Notes: a model not told the origin generated them from the letters alone. A stretch of DNA of 7,739 nt from Bacteriovoracaceae bacterium (GCA_947448095.1 CANFNN010000137.1:1-7739), one strand, 5' to 3'; positions 1-6,073 are shown, numbered from the stretch's first letter. Made by a program: numbers and translations.

Positions 1-292
1 CAGGGCTAGAATCACACAGGATCAGTCCCTCTTTATTAATAATCGAGTAGCGAGTGCCCTGGGGATGAAGCTGCTGACACCACTGTTTAATGTCGATTTT
101 CGCGTTAGTCAGGGTTTCTTTGGTCGTGCGAAGATTCTCTTCAACTTGAATCGTCATTTGGGAGATCAGACCATCTTTATACGAGGATCTGTAAAAAAAC
201 AGAATCATGAATATCGTAGGTAAAAAAACCAGAAAGGATAGGCGAGCTATCCGGTAAAAGAAGAACCAAGGGTAAGTTATTTCAGATGACAT
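1..292 (-). CDS. Sensor histidine kinase, PhoR-like, N-terminal part only (runs off left edge)
   Basis: Ninety-seven codons from an ATG at 290-292 read to the window edge without a stop. The start overlaps the end of the response regulator gene by 11 bases, so the two are probably translationally coupled. Residues 10-34 form one strongly hydrophobic membrane segment rich in Phe and Leu. A probable periplasmic helical stretch follows (about 37-75), and then the motif GTRYSIINKEGLILCDS at 79-95. That motif resembles the 'R-x-T-x-I-x-x-D/E-G-x-V-L-x-D-S' sensor segment common in PhoR-type kinases. The HAMP, His-kinase and ATPase domains would lie beyond the left edge and cannot be checked. The kinase call therefore rests on position next to the regulator, the membrane segment and this motif. 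It could in principle be another membrane sensor. The specific signal, phosphate or envelope stress, is unknown. Confidence 0.8.
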   Translation of the reverse strand, partial: MSSEITYPWFFFYRIARLSFLVFLPTIFMILFFYRSSYKDGLISQMTIQVEENLRTTKETLTNAKIDIKQWCQQLHPQGTRYSIINKEGLILCDSSP

Positions 293-980
293 CTTTGAAT
301 CTATAGCCGATGCCCCTTATTGTTTCAATCATATTGGAAGCTTCGCCCAATTTTTTTCTAAGTCCTGCGATATGTGTGTCAATCGTGCGGCCAGTGACGA
401 AGATATTCTCACCCTGAATGTTGTTGATGAACTGCTCTCGGGTATAGACGTGCCCGGGCTTTTGCGCGAGCAAAAGCAGTATCTTGAATTCAGTTGAAGT
501 CAGAGTGACTTCCTCATTTTGTATAAAAACCCGGCATTTATTAATTTCAATTTTTAATAACCCGAAATCCAGCATATCGCTGGACTCAGCTTTGGCGACA
601 CTGGTGCCTCTTAACTGCACTCTGACTCGGGCCTGAAGCACATTGAGGTCAAAAGGTTTAGTAATGTAGTCATCGGCCCCAGCATCCAGGCCTGCGATGA
701 TATTATCTGCTTGGGTAAGGGCAGTAATCATAATGACCGGGAGGTCTTTATAAGTTTTATGGGATTTGAGCTTTTTAGTGAAATCCAGACCATTCATGGA
801 GCCGGGTAGCATCCAATCTATAATAAAGAGGTCGATTTTTTCACCGCGCTCAATGATCGAGATGGCCTTATCGGCGCTCTCGACCGCTAAAACCGTGTGG
901 CCTTCGGATTTGAGTTGAAAAGAGATTAAATCACGAATGTCTTGTTCGTCTTCAATGACTAGTATTTGGGCGTTTTTCAT
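282..980 (-). CDS. OmpR/PhoB-family response regulator
   Basis: This 232-residue protein has the full two-domain layout of PhoB/OmpR regulators and a normal length. The receiver domain (about 4-120) shows the acidic pair E10-D11, the phosphoacceptor D55 within IIDWMLPG, the switch T86 and K108 in TKPF. The WMLPG sequence and the general pattern are closest to PhoB/PhoP. The C-terminal winged-helix domain (about 135-232) has the family signatures LTSTEFKILLLL, VTGRTIDTHIAGLRKKLG and the terminal IRGIGYRF wing. On phosphorylation by the kinase encoded just downstream, it should dimerise and bind direct repeats. A candidate site of that type lies upstream of its own gene (1016-1033). The ATG at 978-980 is the first plausible start. 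It has no Shine-Dalgarno sequence (ACACCCCC precedes it), and a -10-like TATAAC lies only 6 bases upstream. I am sure of the family; assignment as PhoB itself is an inference, so no symbol is given. Confidence 0.95.
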   Translation of the reverse strand: MKNAQILVIEDEQDIRDLISFQLKSEGHTVLAVESADKAISIIERGEKIDLFIIDWMLPGSMNGLDFTKKLKSHKTYKDLPVIMITALTQADNIIAGLDAGADDYITKPFDLNVLQARVRVQLRGTSVAKAESSDMLDFGLLKIEINKCRVFIQNEEVTLTSTEFKILLLLAQKPGHVYTREQFINNIQGENIFVTGRTIDTHIAGLRKKLGEASNMIETIRGIGYRFKDVI

Positions 981-986
981 GGGGGT

Positions 987-992
987 GTTATA
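987..992 (-). promoter_or_regulatory. Candidate -10 element of the response regulator gene
   Basis: On the minus strand this reads TATAAC, five of six matches to the sigma-70 -10 consensus, preceded by GG. Transcription normally starts about 7 bases downstream, which falls at or beside the ATG at 980. There is no good -35 at the right spacing (CTTTCT at 1010-1015), which is usual for promoters that depend on an activator such as PhoB. It is a prediction from pattern only. Confidence 0.4.
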
Positions 993-1015
993 CCAGATTA
1001 AGCCGCTTCAGAAAG

Positions 1016-1033
1016 GTTAAGATTTTGTTAAGA
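1016..1033 (-). promoter_or_regulatory. Pho-box-like direct repeat (TCTTAAC-N4-TCTTAAC)
   Basis: The minus strand carries two perfect copies of TCTTAAC with an 11-base period, at 1027-1033 and 1016-1022. An 11-base-period direct repeat is what PhoB/PhoP dimers bind. The cores read TTAACA and TTAACC, close to the TTAACA-type repeats described for Bacillus PhoP and less like the E. coli CTGTCAT box. The site lies about 24 bases upstream of the candidate -10 of the regulator gene, so autoregulation is plausible. It also lies about 70 bases upstream of the divergent lipoprotein operon, which might be co-controlled. Binding by this regulator is inferred, not shown. Confidence 0.45.
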
Positions 1034-1056
1034 GAGGCTGCTTTGTGTCAAGATTC

Positions 1057-1072
1057 GACTTTATTTGACTTT
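1057..1072 (+). repeat. Short direct repeat GACTTT-N4-GACTTT upstream of the lipoprotein operon
   Basis: Two copies of GACTTT, at 1057-1062 and 1067-1072, are separated by ATTT, a period of 10 bases (one helical turn). The second copy includes TTGACT (1065-1070), which could serve as a -35 box, but the matching -10 position (about 1088-1093, CAAGAT) is poor. It may be an activator site for the operon starting at 1102, or chance. Confidence 0.25.
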
Positions 1073-1101
1073 GAAGCCTTCCCGGTTCAAGATTTTTGCA
1101 C

Positions 1102-2058
1102 ATGAAATACCTCCTGATCGCGCTTATTTTAAGCAGTTGCTCGCTTTTTAAAAAAGAACCCACTTTATCCGATAGTGCTAAAGATGCGCCCGCTTGGGTT
1201 TATTCTCCCTATGATGGTTGCTCACAGGCAACTGAATTATGCGCCACTGGTGAAGGCAAAACTTTTACTCAGGCCGACGCTGAGGCCAGGGCCAATTTAG
1301 GTAGTATTTTTGAGATTAAAGTCCAGTCCGAGTTAAGTGTCACTACCAGTGGCTCTCAGACCTTTCCTTGGCAAGCGGCAGTGAAAGAAGAAGTTCAAAA
1401 ATCCATTAAAGAGTCAGTGGACCAAATTCTTGAAACTGTTCAAATTAAAAACCATTTCAAAAAAGATGGTCTCTCACATGCTCTTGCGTCTTTGGATAAA
1501 CAAAAGGCCAGTGACCTTTTAGGCAACCGGTTGACTAAGATTGATGATGAGCTTGAAGCACTTTGGGACAATCATCAGCGCACGAATCTGCGCCGAATTG
1601 TAAAACTCTTCACAGAACGCGAACGATTAAATGAGCGCTATTCAGTTGTGGCAAGTGCTGCTCGCCCCAGCCCCGTGAGCTGGCAGAGTATTATCAAATG
1701 GCGTGAATCAAAACCCAAAACCGAGCCACTGTTATTCAAAGTTGGCCAAGCCCCGGACTGGATGCGCGAGAAGATTTCTGAGCTTTTAACTGAGGCCGGA
1801 TTTATCTTGGTCAAAGGCGACGCAAATAAAATTGTCACGGTTCAGGTTGATACGATCAAAGAATTTATCAATGTTGCGGGTTTTGAAAAACATACCTTTA
1901 CTCTTAGCCTCACGAGTATTGTGAATGGAGAGAAGAGAAATTCCATTTCGACCTCTGAAACAGTCACAGGCAGAACTCAAGCTGATGCACTTTTAAAAGT
2001 GAAAAATATTTTTAATGAATACGTTGAACAACACTTATCTGACTTACGTTTAGACTGA
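1102..2058 (+). CDS. Outer-membrane lipoprotein with LPP20-like domain (first gene of lipoprotein operon)
   Basis: The protein has 318 residues when started at the ATG at 1102. A TTG at 1096 in the same frame is possible, but the ATG gives a cleaner signal peptide (MKYLLIALILSSC). The lipobox LSSC puts the lipidated Cys at residue 13. Ser at +2 predicts outer-membrane sorting by Lol. Residues about 29-85 have the LPP20/FlgP style: a 'P-x-W' start, a Gly-rich GEGKTF turn, then an Ala-rich helix (ADAEARANLGSIFEIKVQSE) that ends in an amphipathic strand. Two Cys at 40 and 47 could form a disulfide. The middle is charged and helical (about 90-180). The C-terminal third (about 208-318) looks like a second alpha/beta domain. 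No Shine-Dalgarno sequence is visible. The next gene starts 16 bases after the stop. The exact role is unknown; the family is widespread among Gram-negative surface lipoproteins and includes the flagellar FlgP. No flagellar gene is nearby. Confidence 0.8.
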   Translation: MKYLLIALILSSCSLFKKEPTLSDSAKDAPAWVYSPYDGCSQATELCATGEGKTFTQADAEARANLGSIFEIKVQSELSVTTSGSQTFPWQAAVKEEVQKSIKESVDQILETVQIKNHFKKDGLSHALASLDKQKASDLLGNRLTKIDDELEALWDNHQRTNLRRIVKLFTERERLNERYSVVASAARPSPVSWQSIIKWRESKPKTEPLLFKVGQAPDWMREKISELLTEAGFILVKGDANKIVTVQVDTIKEFINVAGFEKHTFTLSLTSIVNGEKRNSISTSETVTGRTQADALLKVKNIFNEYVEQHLSDLRLD

Positions 2059-2074
2059 ATAAAAAGGAGCTTGT

Positions 2075-2758
2075 ATGAAGCTAATGACCCTGATGATTGC
2101 CCTCTCACTTTTGGGAGCTGCTTGTTCGAGTAAAAAAAAGGTGAAGGATATTGACAATACCGCCACCATCTCTCGAGACTTTGAAGTGAAAGACGCTTCT
2201 TCTACTACTCGTCCAGGCTGGATTGAAGACGCTTCAGTTTGGGTTGAGCAAGAAAACATGGACGTAGCGAAATACCGTTACTTTTCTTTTGAAACTGAAC
2301 CAAAAGTGAACCGCGAAATCGCTTGTAACTTGGCCAAGGCCAATGTTCGAGCAGACATTGCTTCTGAAATTACGACTTTCATTCAAAAATCTCTAGCGGC
2401 TTCAGAAGAAGGCGCTCCAGCGATCGATCCTAACAATCCTAAAACTGTGGCCATGCGTGAATTCGTGTCTAACACACTTGCTGAAAGAGTTCAGTCTATG
2501 ATCCACGGTGCGGCAGTGATTAAAACTTACTGGGAAAAACGTAACTACCTTCAGAAAATGGGCTCTAAAAAAGACTACGTAGGCTTTACTTGTGCTTCAT
2601 TAATCAGAATGGACAGTGCTCGCTTAAAGGCTGCCATTGAAAAAGCTTCTGAAGATATCGTGAATAAAACTGATGATGCAGAAACGAAAGAAAATGTGAA
2701 AAAAGCTCTCGATCAAGTTGATGAAGATTTTGTTAAGGCCCGTAAAGGCGAAGTATAA
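2075..2758 (+). CDS. Outer-membrane lipoprotein, possibly LPP20-related (second gene of operon)
   Basis: This 227-residue protein has a signal peptide ending LLGAAC, so the lipidated Cys is residue 17, with Ser at +2 (outer-membrane type). A strong AAGGAG (2064-2069) sits 5 bases before the ATG, so the start is secure. After a Lys-rich and Ser/Thr-rich linker (18-45) comes RPGWIEDA (46-53). A helical segment with the pattern CNLAKANVRADIASEITTFI (84-103) follows. It matches the Ala-rich helix of the upstream gene's LPP20-like region, so the two genes may be distant paralogues. Cys 84 and Cys 173 could pair. The C-terminal 50 residues are strongly charged and probably a long helix. It shares the operon with LpoB-like and COG3014-like genes. 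No enzyme motif is seen. The LPP20 relationship is an inference from pattern and would need a profile search. Confidence 0.75.
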   Translation: MKLMTLMIALSLLGAACSSKKKVKDIDNTATISRDFEVKDASSTTRPGWIEDASVWVEQENMDVAKYRYFSFETEPKVNREIACNLAKANVRADIASEITTFIQKSLAASEEGAPAIDPNNPKTVAMREFVSNTLAERVQSMIHGAAVIKTYWEKRNYLQKMGSKKDYVGFTCASLIRMDSARLKAAIEKASEDIVNKTDDAETKENVKKALDQVDEDFVKARKGEV

Positions 2759-2767
2759 GGAGAATCT

Positions 2768-3373
2768 ATGAAGTTTTTAATTACTGTTCTGTCCCTTGCT
2801 GTTCTTGCAGCTTCTTGTGGAAGTTTCAAAGCTAAGCGAGTGGATGCCAATGAATCAGATGAAAAAGGTCTAGCGATCACTGACAACTGGATGAGTGCTG
2901 ATACCACTCAAGCAGTCACAGATATTGTTAAACAAATGAAGGCCCACCCTGGTTTCAATAAAATGAAAGCTCGTCATCAGACGCCAAAAGTTTTTATTGC
3001 TGAAGTTCAAAACCAAACATCTGAAGCCTATTTCCCAATTGGGGATTTGAATGATGAGCTTTTAAATGAGCTATCACTTTCGGGTGAATTTGAACTGGTT
3101 GATCAAGCTGCCCGTGAAAAAATCCTTGGTGAGATCACTTACCAAAATGACGGAATGGTTGATCCTGCCACTGTGAAAAAAATCGGCAAGCAGACTGGTG
3201 CTGACGTTATGATTTTCGGAAACGTTTATATGAAACCGGAAAAACGTGACGGCAAAACGATCAAAGAATATTCAGTCAACATGCGTATGACAGACATCGA
3301 GAAAGCAACTGAGCTTCTCAGAACTCGTACAAAAGTGTTCAAATACTCTGAGAAGAATGCTTCTGGATGGTAA
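2768..3373 (+). CDS. lpoB: LpoB-like penicillin-binding protein activator lipoprotein
   Basis: This 201-residue protein has a lipoprotein signal peptide (lipobox LAASC, Cys at 17, Gly at +2). Its AAGGAG Shine-Dalgarno (2757-2762) overlaps the previous stop codon. The globular part (about 45-195) matches the LpoB/PBP-activator family: a strand in PKVFIAEVQNQT (73-84), a helix in DLNDELLNELSLSGEFELVD (93-112), then GEITYQNDGMVDPATVKKIG (121-140) and GADVMIFGNV (144-153). In E. coli, LpoB is anchored in the outer membrane, crosses the peptidoglycan and stimulates the bifunctional synthase PBP1b. The N-terminal linker here is short (about 25 residues, without Pro-rich repeats), so it would reach less far than the E. 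coli protein, and the partner PBP may differ. The fold is shared with CsgG-like proteins, but the pore-forming elements of CsgG are absent. Family confidence is high; equivalence to E. coli LpoB in function is inferred. Confidence 0.85.
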   Translation: MKFLITVLSLAVLAASCGSFKAKRVDANESDEKGLAITDNWMSADTTQAVTDIVKQMKAHPGFNKMKARHQTPKVFIAEVQNQTSEAYFPIGDLNDELLNELSLSGEFELVDQAAREKILGEITYQNDGMVDPATVKKIGKQTGADVMIFGNVYMKPEKRDGKTIKEYSVNMRMTDIEKATELLRTRTKVFKYSEKNASGW

Positions 3374-5013
3374 AATCCTTTCTTAATCCTTTATTTCTTT
3401 CACTTCTTTTGATCTTGGGGGCCTGTGCCTCCAAGTCAAAAGATCAAATGAAAGCTTTCCGAGAAGCCTACGGTCTCGGAGAGCTGGATAAGGCCGCTGA
3501 AATCTTAAAGGCGAGTGAATTAAAAAAAGATAAAAAAAGTGAGCTCCTGTGGCATCTCGAACAGGGCACACTCCAGCTCGCTCAGGATAAACTTGATGCA
3601 GCGATTGCTTCGTTTCAAACTGCTCTGGATCTGATTGACCAGCTCTACACAAAAAAGCTCTCTGCCAAAGCGGCTTCGTTTTTAATTAATGATGCTGCCG
3701 ATGTTTTCTACGGCGCAAGCTATGAGCGCTCTTATGCTCATTATTTTCTCGCTAAGTCCTACTATGCCCGGTTTCAAAAAACTCAGGCAAGACTTGATCT
3801 TCAGGGTGCTAGGGCCACGATCCTCGCATGGGATTCTTATTTTTCTGAGCTTCAAAGAAGTGCTGCTCCTAAAACGATTTATCAAACTGATTTGATGCTT
3901 AAAGTTTTTGGAGCTGAAATTCACGAGGTGAGTGAGATTCGCGCGGATAAACAAATTGCCCTTCAGCTTTATAAAGATGCTTTAAATATTCTGGATTCGA
4001 TGGGTGGCGCCTTTGAGGTTTTTAACTCTAAGAGCTCGAATTATGTGAAGGATTATGAAAAAGCTCTCGCAGAGGGGAGTCAGCCTTCGTCAAAATCTTA
4101 TAGCCCAACTGTTGCTAAGCAGGATCTTACAAATTTTCTTCACTACAAAATTCTGGCCCTCACGCGAGAAATTCGCAGTACAGATTTTAGCCTTCAAGTG
4201 AAAGCTCTCAAGCCACTGCCTGAAGTACTTAAAAAAGTAAACGAACCTAAAGGCAATGTGGTGATTGTTCTCGAGGAAGGATTAATTCCGCAAAAAGTCG
4301 GCAAGCCTTTTAACTTTGGTTTGCAAGGCGCGATTGATTCAGTTGATAGTCCTGGCGCCAAAGCTTTTATTGCTTCTGTCGGTAGTGCTGTTTTGACTTC
4401 ATTTGCGATGAATACACTTGGTATGGGACCTTCAAGCTTTCAGGATTCTGGGAGTTTTGCTTTTGGGTATGAAACCACTCGTTTGGGTGTTAACCAAGCT
4501 GCGATCTCTTTTGAGCTACCGATGATTGAGAAATCTCCCAAGTTAAAAGATTTGGAAATTTTCATTCTCGATTCCAAAGGGGCCATGGTTAAGCATGAGC
4601 CACTGGCTGTGATTTCTGAAAACGGAGAGATTGCAAAAATTGTGCTGGAAGAAGATGTGGTCAGTCGCTACATCAAAACCGGGACTCGAGTTGCCGTGAA
4701 ACATATTCTGGCAATTGTGGCGGCGATGCAGGTACATAACAATCTTAAAAAGAATGGTGCATTCATCGCTGGAGCGGCCGCCATGGCGACTTATATCGGC
4801 GCCTCCAAGGGAATTGCAGCAATGGAAAAAGCCGATACTCGTCACTGGACGACTCTGCCTGGTGCCTTGAGGATGACGGAGCTGAATTTGTCTGCGGGAA
4901 CTTATCAGGTCGCGGTTGCAATTAAAGGTGACGGAAATCAAAAAATCCTCGGCAATATCCAAGTCAACGGGTCAGGTAAGGCCATTCACACCTTCAAATT
5001 TAACGCACACTAG
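3367..5013 (+). CDS. COG3014-like TPR lipoprotein (last gene of lipoprotein operon)
   Basis: This 548-residue protein starts at an ATG that overlaps the lpoB-like gene by 7 bases, so translation is probably coupled. The signal peptide ends LILGAC with the lipidated Cys at 20 and Ala at +2. Residues about 25-270 are helical and TPR-like. They include LDAAIASFQTALDLID (76-91), and NDAADVFYGASYERSYAHYF (108-127) resembles the conserved core of COG3014. Residues 297-320 (GNVVIVLEEGLIPQKVGKPF and following) and 489-516 (ADTRHWTTLPGALRM, then LSAGTYQVAV) are further family-like motifs in a beta-rich C-terminal part. Two Ala/Gly-rich hydrophobic stretches (about 331-354 and 445-485) are notable for a periplasmic protein. 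As far as I recall, COG3014 genes often neighbour LpoB and LPP20 genes, as here. Their biochemical role is not established; a scaffold for the other lipoproteins is my guess. No terminator with a T-run follows. Confidence 0.8.
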   Translation: MVKSFLNPLFLSLLLILGACASKSKDQMKAFREAYGLGELDKAAEILKASELKKDKKSELLWHLEQGTLQLAQDKLDAAIASFQTALDLIDQLYTKKLSAKAASFLINDAADVFYGASYERSYAHYFLAKSYYARFQKTQARLDLQGARATILAWDSYFSELQRSAAPKTIYQTDLMLKVFGAEIHEVSEIRADKQIALQLYKDALNILDSMGGAFEVFNSKSSNYVKDYEKALAEGSQPSSKSYSPTVAKQDLTNFLHYKILALTREIRSTDFSLQVKALKPLPEVLKKVNEPKGNVVIVLEEGLIPQKVGKPFNFGLQGAIDSVDSPGAKAFIASVGSAVLTSFAMNTLGMGPSSFQDSGSFAFGYETTRLGVNQAAISFELPMIEKSPKLKDLEIFILDSKGAMVKHEPLAVISENGEIAKIVLEEDVVSRYIKTGTRVAVKHILAIVAAMQVHNNLKKNGAFIAGAAAMATYIGASKGIAAMEKADTRHWTTLPGALRMTELNLSAGTYQVAVAIKGDGNQKILGNIQVNGSGKAIHTFKFNAH

Positions 5014-5032
5014 TTTAGATTTTGCTCTAGAA

Positions 5033-5065
5033 TTCATTAAGTCCGCCGAAAAGCCACTTAATGAA
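5033..5065 (+). promoter_or_regulatory. Perfect 10-bp-arm inverted repeat covering the start codon of the protease gene
   Basis: The arms TTCATTAAGT (5033-5042) and ACTTAATGAA (5056-5065) are exact reverse complements, separated by the 13-base loop CCGCCGAAAAGCC. The ATG (5061-5063) lies within the right arm. In RNA this would pair the start codon in a stem. In DNA it is a dyad that a repressor dimer could bind. There is no Shine-Dalgarno sequence between loop and ATG. A weak -10-like TAGAAT (5028-5033) touches the left arm, but no -35 is visible. It lacks a downstream T-run, so an intrinsic terminator is unlikely. Confidence 0.55.
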
Positions 5066-5981
5066 ATACTACGGACTATTTCTCTTTTTACTCTCGCTTC
5101 ATTTGCCACTTCAGGCGATGGAGGAGAAGACGATTCATGTGGAAGGCCAGATGTCTCGCGGCAGCTGGATGGATTTCACCTCGTCTGCGGAACTTAATTT
5201 GCGAAAATTGTTTGAACTTCTTGGCCGCTCTCGCACCGGAGAGAAGCTGATCAAAGAAGCCCAGTATAAAGCCGCTCGCACCGGACTGACTTTGACCGAT
5301 GTTGTGAAAGTCGGCGAATCGTCACTCACGGATACGACCCTGGTTCGCAAATTTTCTCCCCATTCCCCAGAGCATGTGATTTATGAATCTCGCTCAGTGG
5401 TGCATATCAGCCGCCATCTGGGCTGGGATGATGCGCTGCTTGACCTGGCGCATGAGTTAACACATTTTGTTTATCGGGGAAGTTTCAATCCTTACTCGGA
5501 TAGCTTCAACCCTAAAGACTTTATTAAAAGCACCATTGAAGGCGAAGGCGGAGAAGTTCAGGCATTCATGACCGAATGTCGCGTGCTCAAAGAACTGTTC
5601 TCGAACAAGGTTCAGTCCCGCTCTCATTGCCAGAAAATAGAAAATGAAGGGGGAGAATTATCCTTTTCCCGAGCAGTTGAGCTTTTTTATCATGTAGGCG
5701 ACTACTACCCGAGTTTCAACAAGCAGCTCGAGGGACGATCCATTGCGAGCTCATTTTCAGACCTAAAAGGTGAAAAAATAAATTTTATTTCATCAGCATA
5801 TGGTGTTCCTTATCCGATTGCTGCACTTATGGAATACGATTTAGTCTTGAACAAAGTTTGTGAGAACGATAAAAAGCGTCTTGCCTACATGCAGCAAGGA
5901 CCTAAACGTGGTCCCGCCTCTGTCACCGTCAAAAACGAAAAATTCCAAGAAAGCTTCTCCGAACGCTGCTCTCAAAAATAA
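5061..5981 (+). CDS. Secreted HELTH-motif protein, putative zinc metalloprotease
   Basis: This 306-residue protein has a Sec signal peptide (residues 1-19, cleavage probably after LQA), so it is exported to the periplasm or beyond. The key feature is HELTH at 131-135 in an amphipathic helix (LLDLAHELTHFVY), the zinc-binding and catalytic HExxH motif of metallopeptidases. About 30 residues later comes the acidic run EGEGGEVQAF (160-169). E165, on a predicted helix, is a good candidate for the third zinc ligand of a gluzincin-like site. Cys 173, 190, 267 and 303 in the mature part could form two disulfides, as expected outside the cytoplasm. I do not recognise a named family. The start is fixed: the nearest in-frame upstream codons hold no start before a TAG at 5028. 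The start codon lies inside a perfect inverted repeat. It sits 47 bases after the lipoprotein operon on the same strand and may be cotranscribed or separately controlled. Confidence 0.75.
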   Translation: MKYYGLFLFLLSLHLPLQAMEEKTIHVEGQMSRGSWMDFTSSAELNLRKLFELLGRSRTGEKLIKEAQYKAARTGLTLTDVVKVGESSLTDTTLVRKFSPHSPEHVIYESRSVVHISRHLGWDDALLDLAHELTHFVYRGSFNPYSDSFNPKDFIKSTIEGEGGEVQAFMTECRVLKELFSNKVQSRSHCQKIENEGGELSFSRAVELFYHVGDYYPSFNKQLEGRSIASSFSDLKGEKINFISSAYGVPYPIAALMEYDLVLNKVCENDKKRLAYMQQGPKRGPASVTVKNEKFQESFSERCSQK

Positions 5982-6013
5982 TTTCGACAACTCCTGATTT
6001 CCTTCGGAAATGA

Positions 6014-6042
6014 TTGAAATTTCTGGCCCTAGAAGGTAAAAC
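6014..6042 (+). promoter_or_regulatory. Candidate sigma-70 promoter of the nuo operon
   Basis: TTGAAA (6014-6019) and TAAAAC (6037-6042) are separated by exactly 17 bases, with five and four of six consensus matches. The predicted transcription start is near 6049, giving a leader of about 30 bases before nuoB. It lies in the 99-base gap between the protease gene and nuoB. The position supports nuoB as the first gene of its transcript. Confidence 0.5.
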
Positions 6043-6069
6043 TATGGCTAGTACATTTTCTGTTGAACC

Positions 6070-6073
6070 GGAG
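6070..6073 (+). promoter_or_regulatory. Ribosome binding site deciding the nuoB start
   Basis: GGAG at 6070-6073 stands 7 bases before the ATG at 6081. An in-frame TTG at 6063 would add six residues, but it has no upstream ribosome site and would contain this one. The family's usual N-terminus (short, acidic, then LTTLDD) also fits the ATG. Confidence 0.7.

Noticed and set aside
1084..1099. GG...GC pattern upstream of the first lipoprotein gene, considered as a sigma-54 promoter.
   Set aside because: The GG and GC are 12 bases apart rather than 10 and the flanks do not fit TGGCAC-N5-TTGC.
4774..4786. NotI-like GCGGCCGC running into NcoI-like CCATGG, resembling a cloning linker.
   Set aside because: It lies in frame inside the COG3014-like gene and encodes a natural Ala-Ala-Met run with good flanking coding sequence, so it is chance.
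4543..4962. Open frame of 139 codons on the minus strand inside the COG3014-like gene.
   Set aside because: It is antisense to a well-supported coding region, has no recognisable domain and no ribosome site. It is a shadow frame.
5026..5035. Overlapping XbaI and EcoRI sites (TCTAGAATTC), looking like a vector polylinker.
   Set aside because: The flanks are continuous natural sequence, with a gene end on one side and a gene start on the other. No other vector features are present.
4916..5197. Open frame of 93 codons on the plus strand bridging the COG3014-like gene and the protease.
   Set aside because: It overlaps both real genes out of frame and has low-complexity, unfamily-like sequence; there is no ribosome site.
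5997..6011. Small hairpin ATTTCC-TTC-GGAAAT after the protease gene, considered as a terminator.
   Set aside because: The stem is only 6 bp and AT-rich and is not followed by a T-run. It directly abuts the candidate -35 of the nuo promoter. At best it is a weak terminator.
6021..6034. Imperfect dyad TTCTGGCCCTAGAA inside the nuo promoter spacer, considered as an operator.
   Set aside because: Only four outer base pairs match and the centre does not. This is expected by chance.
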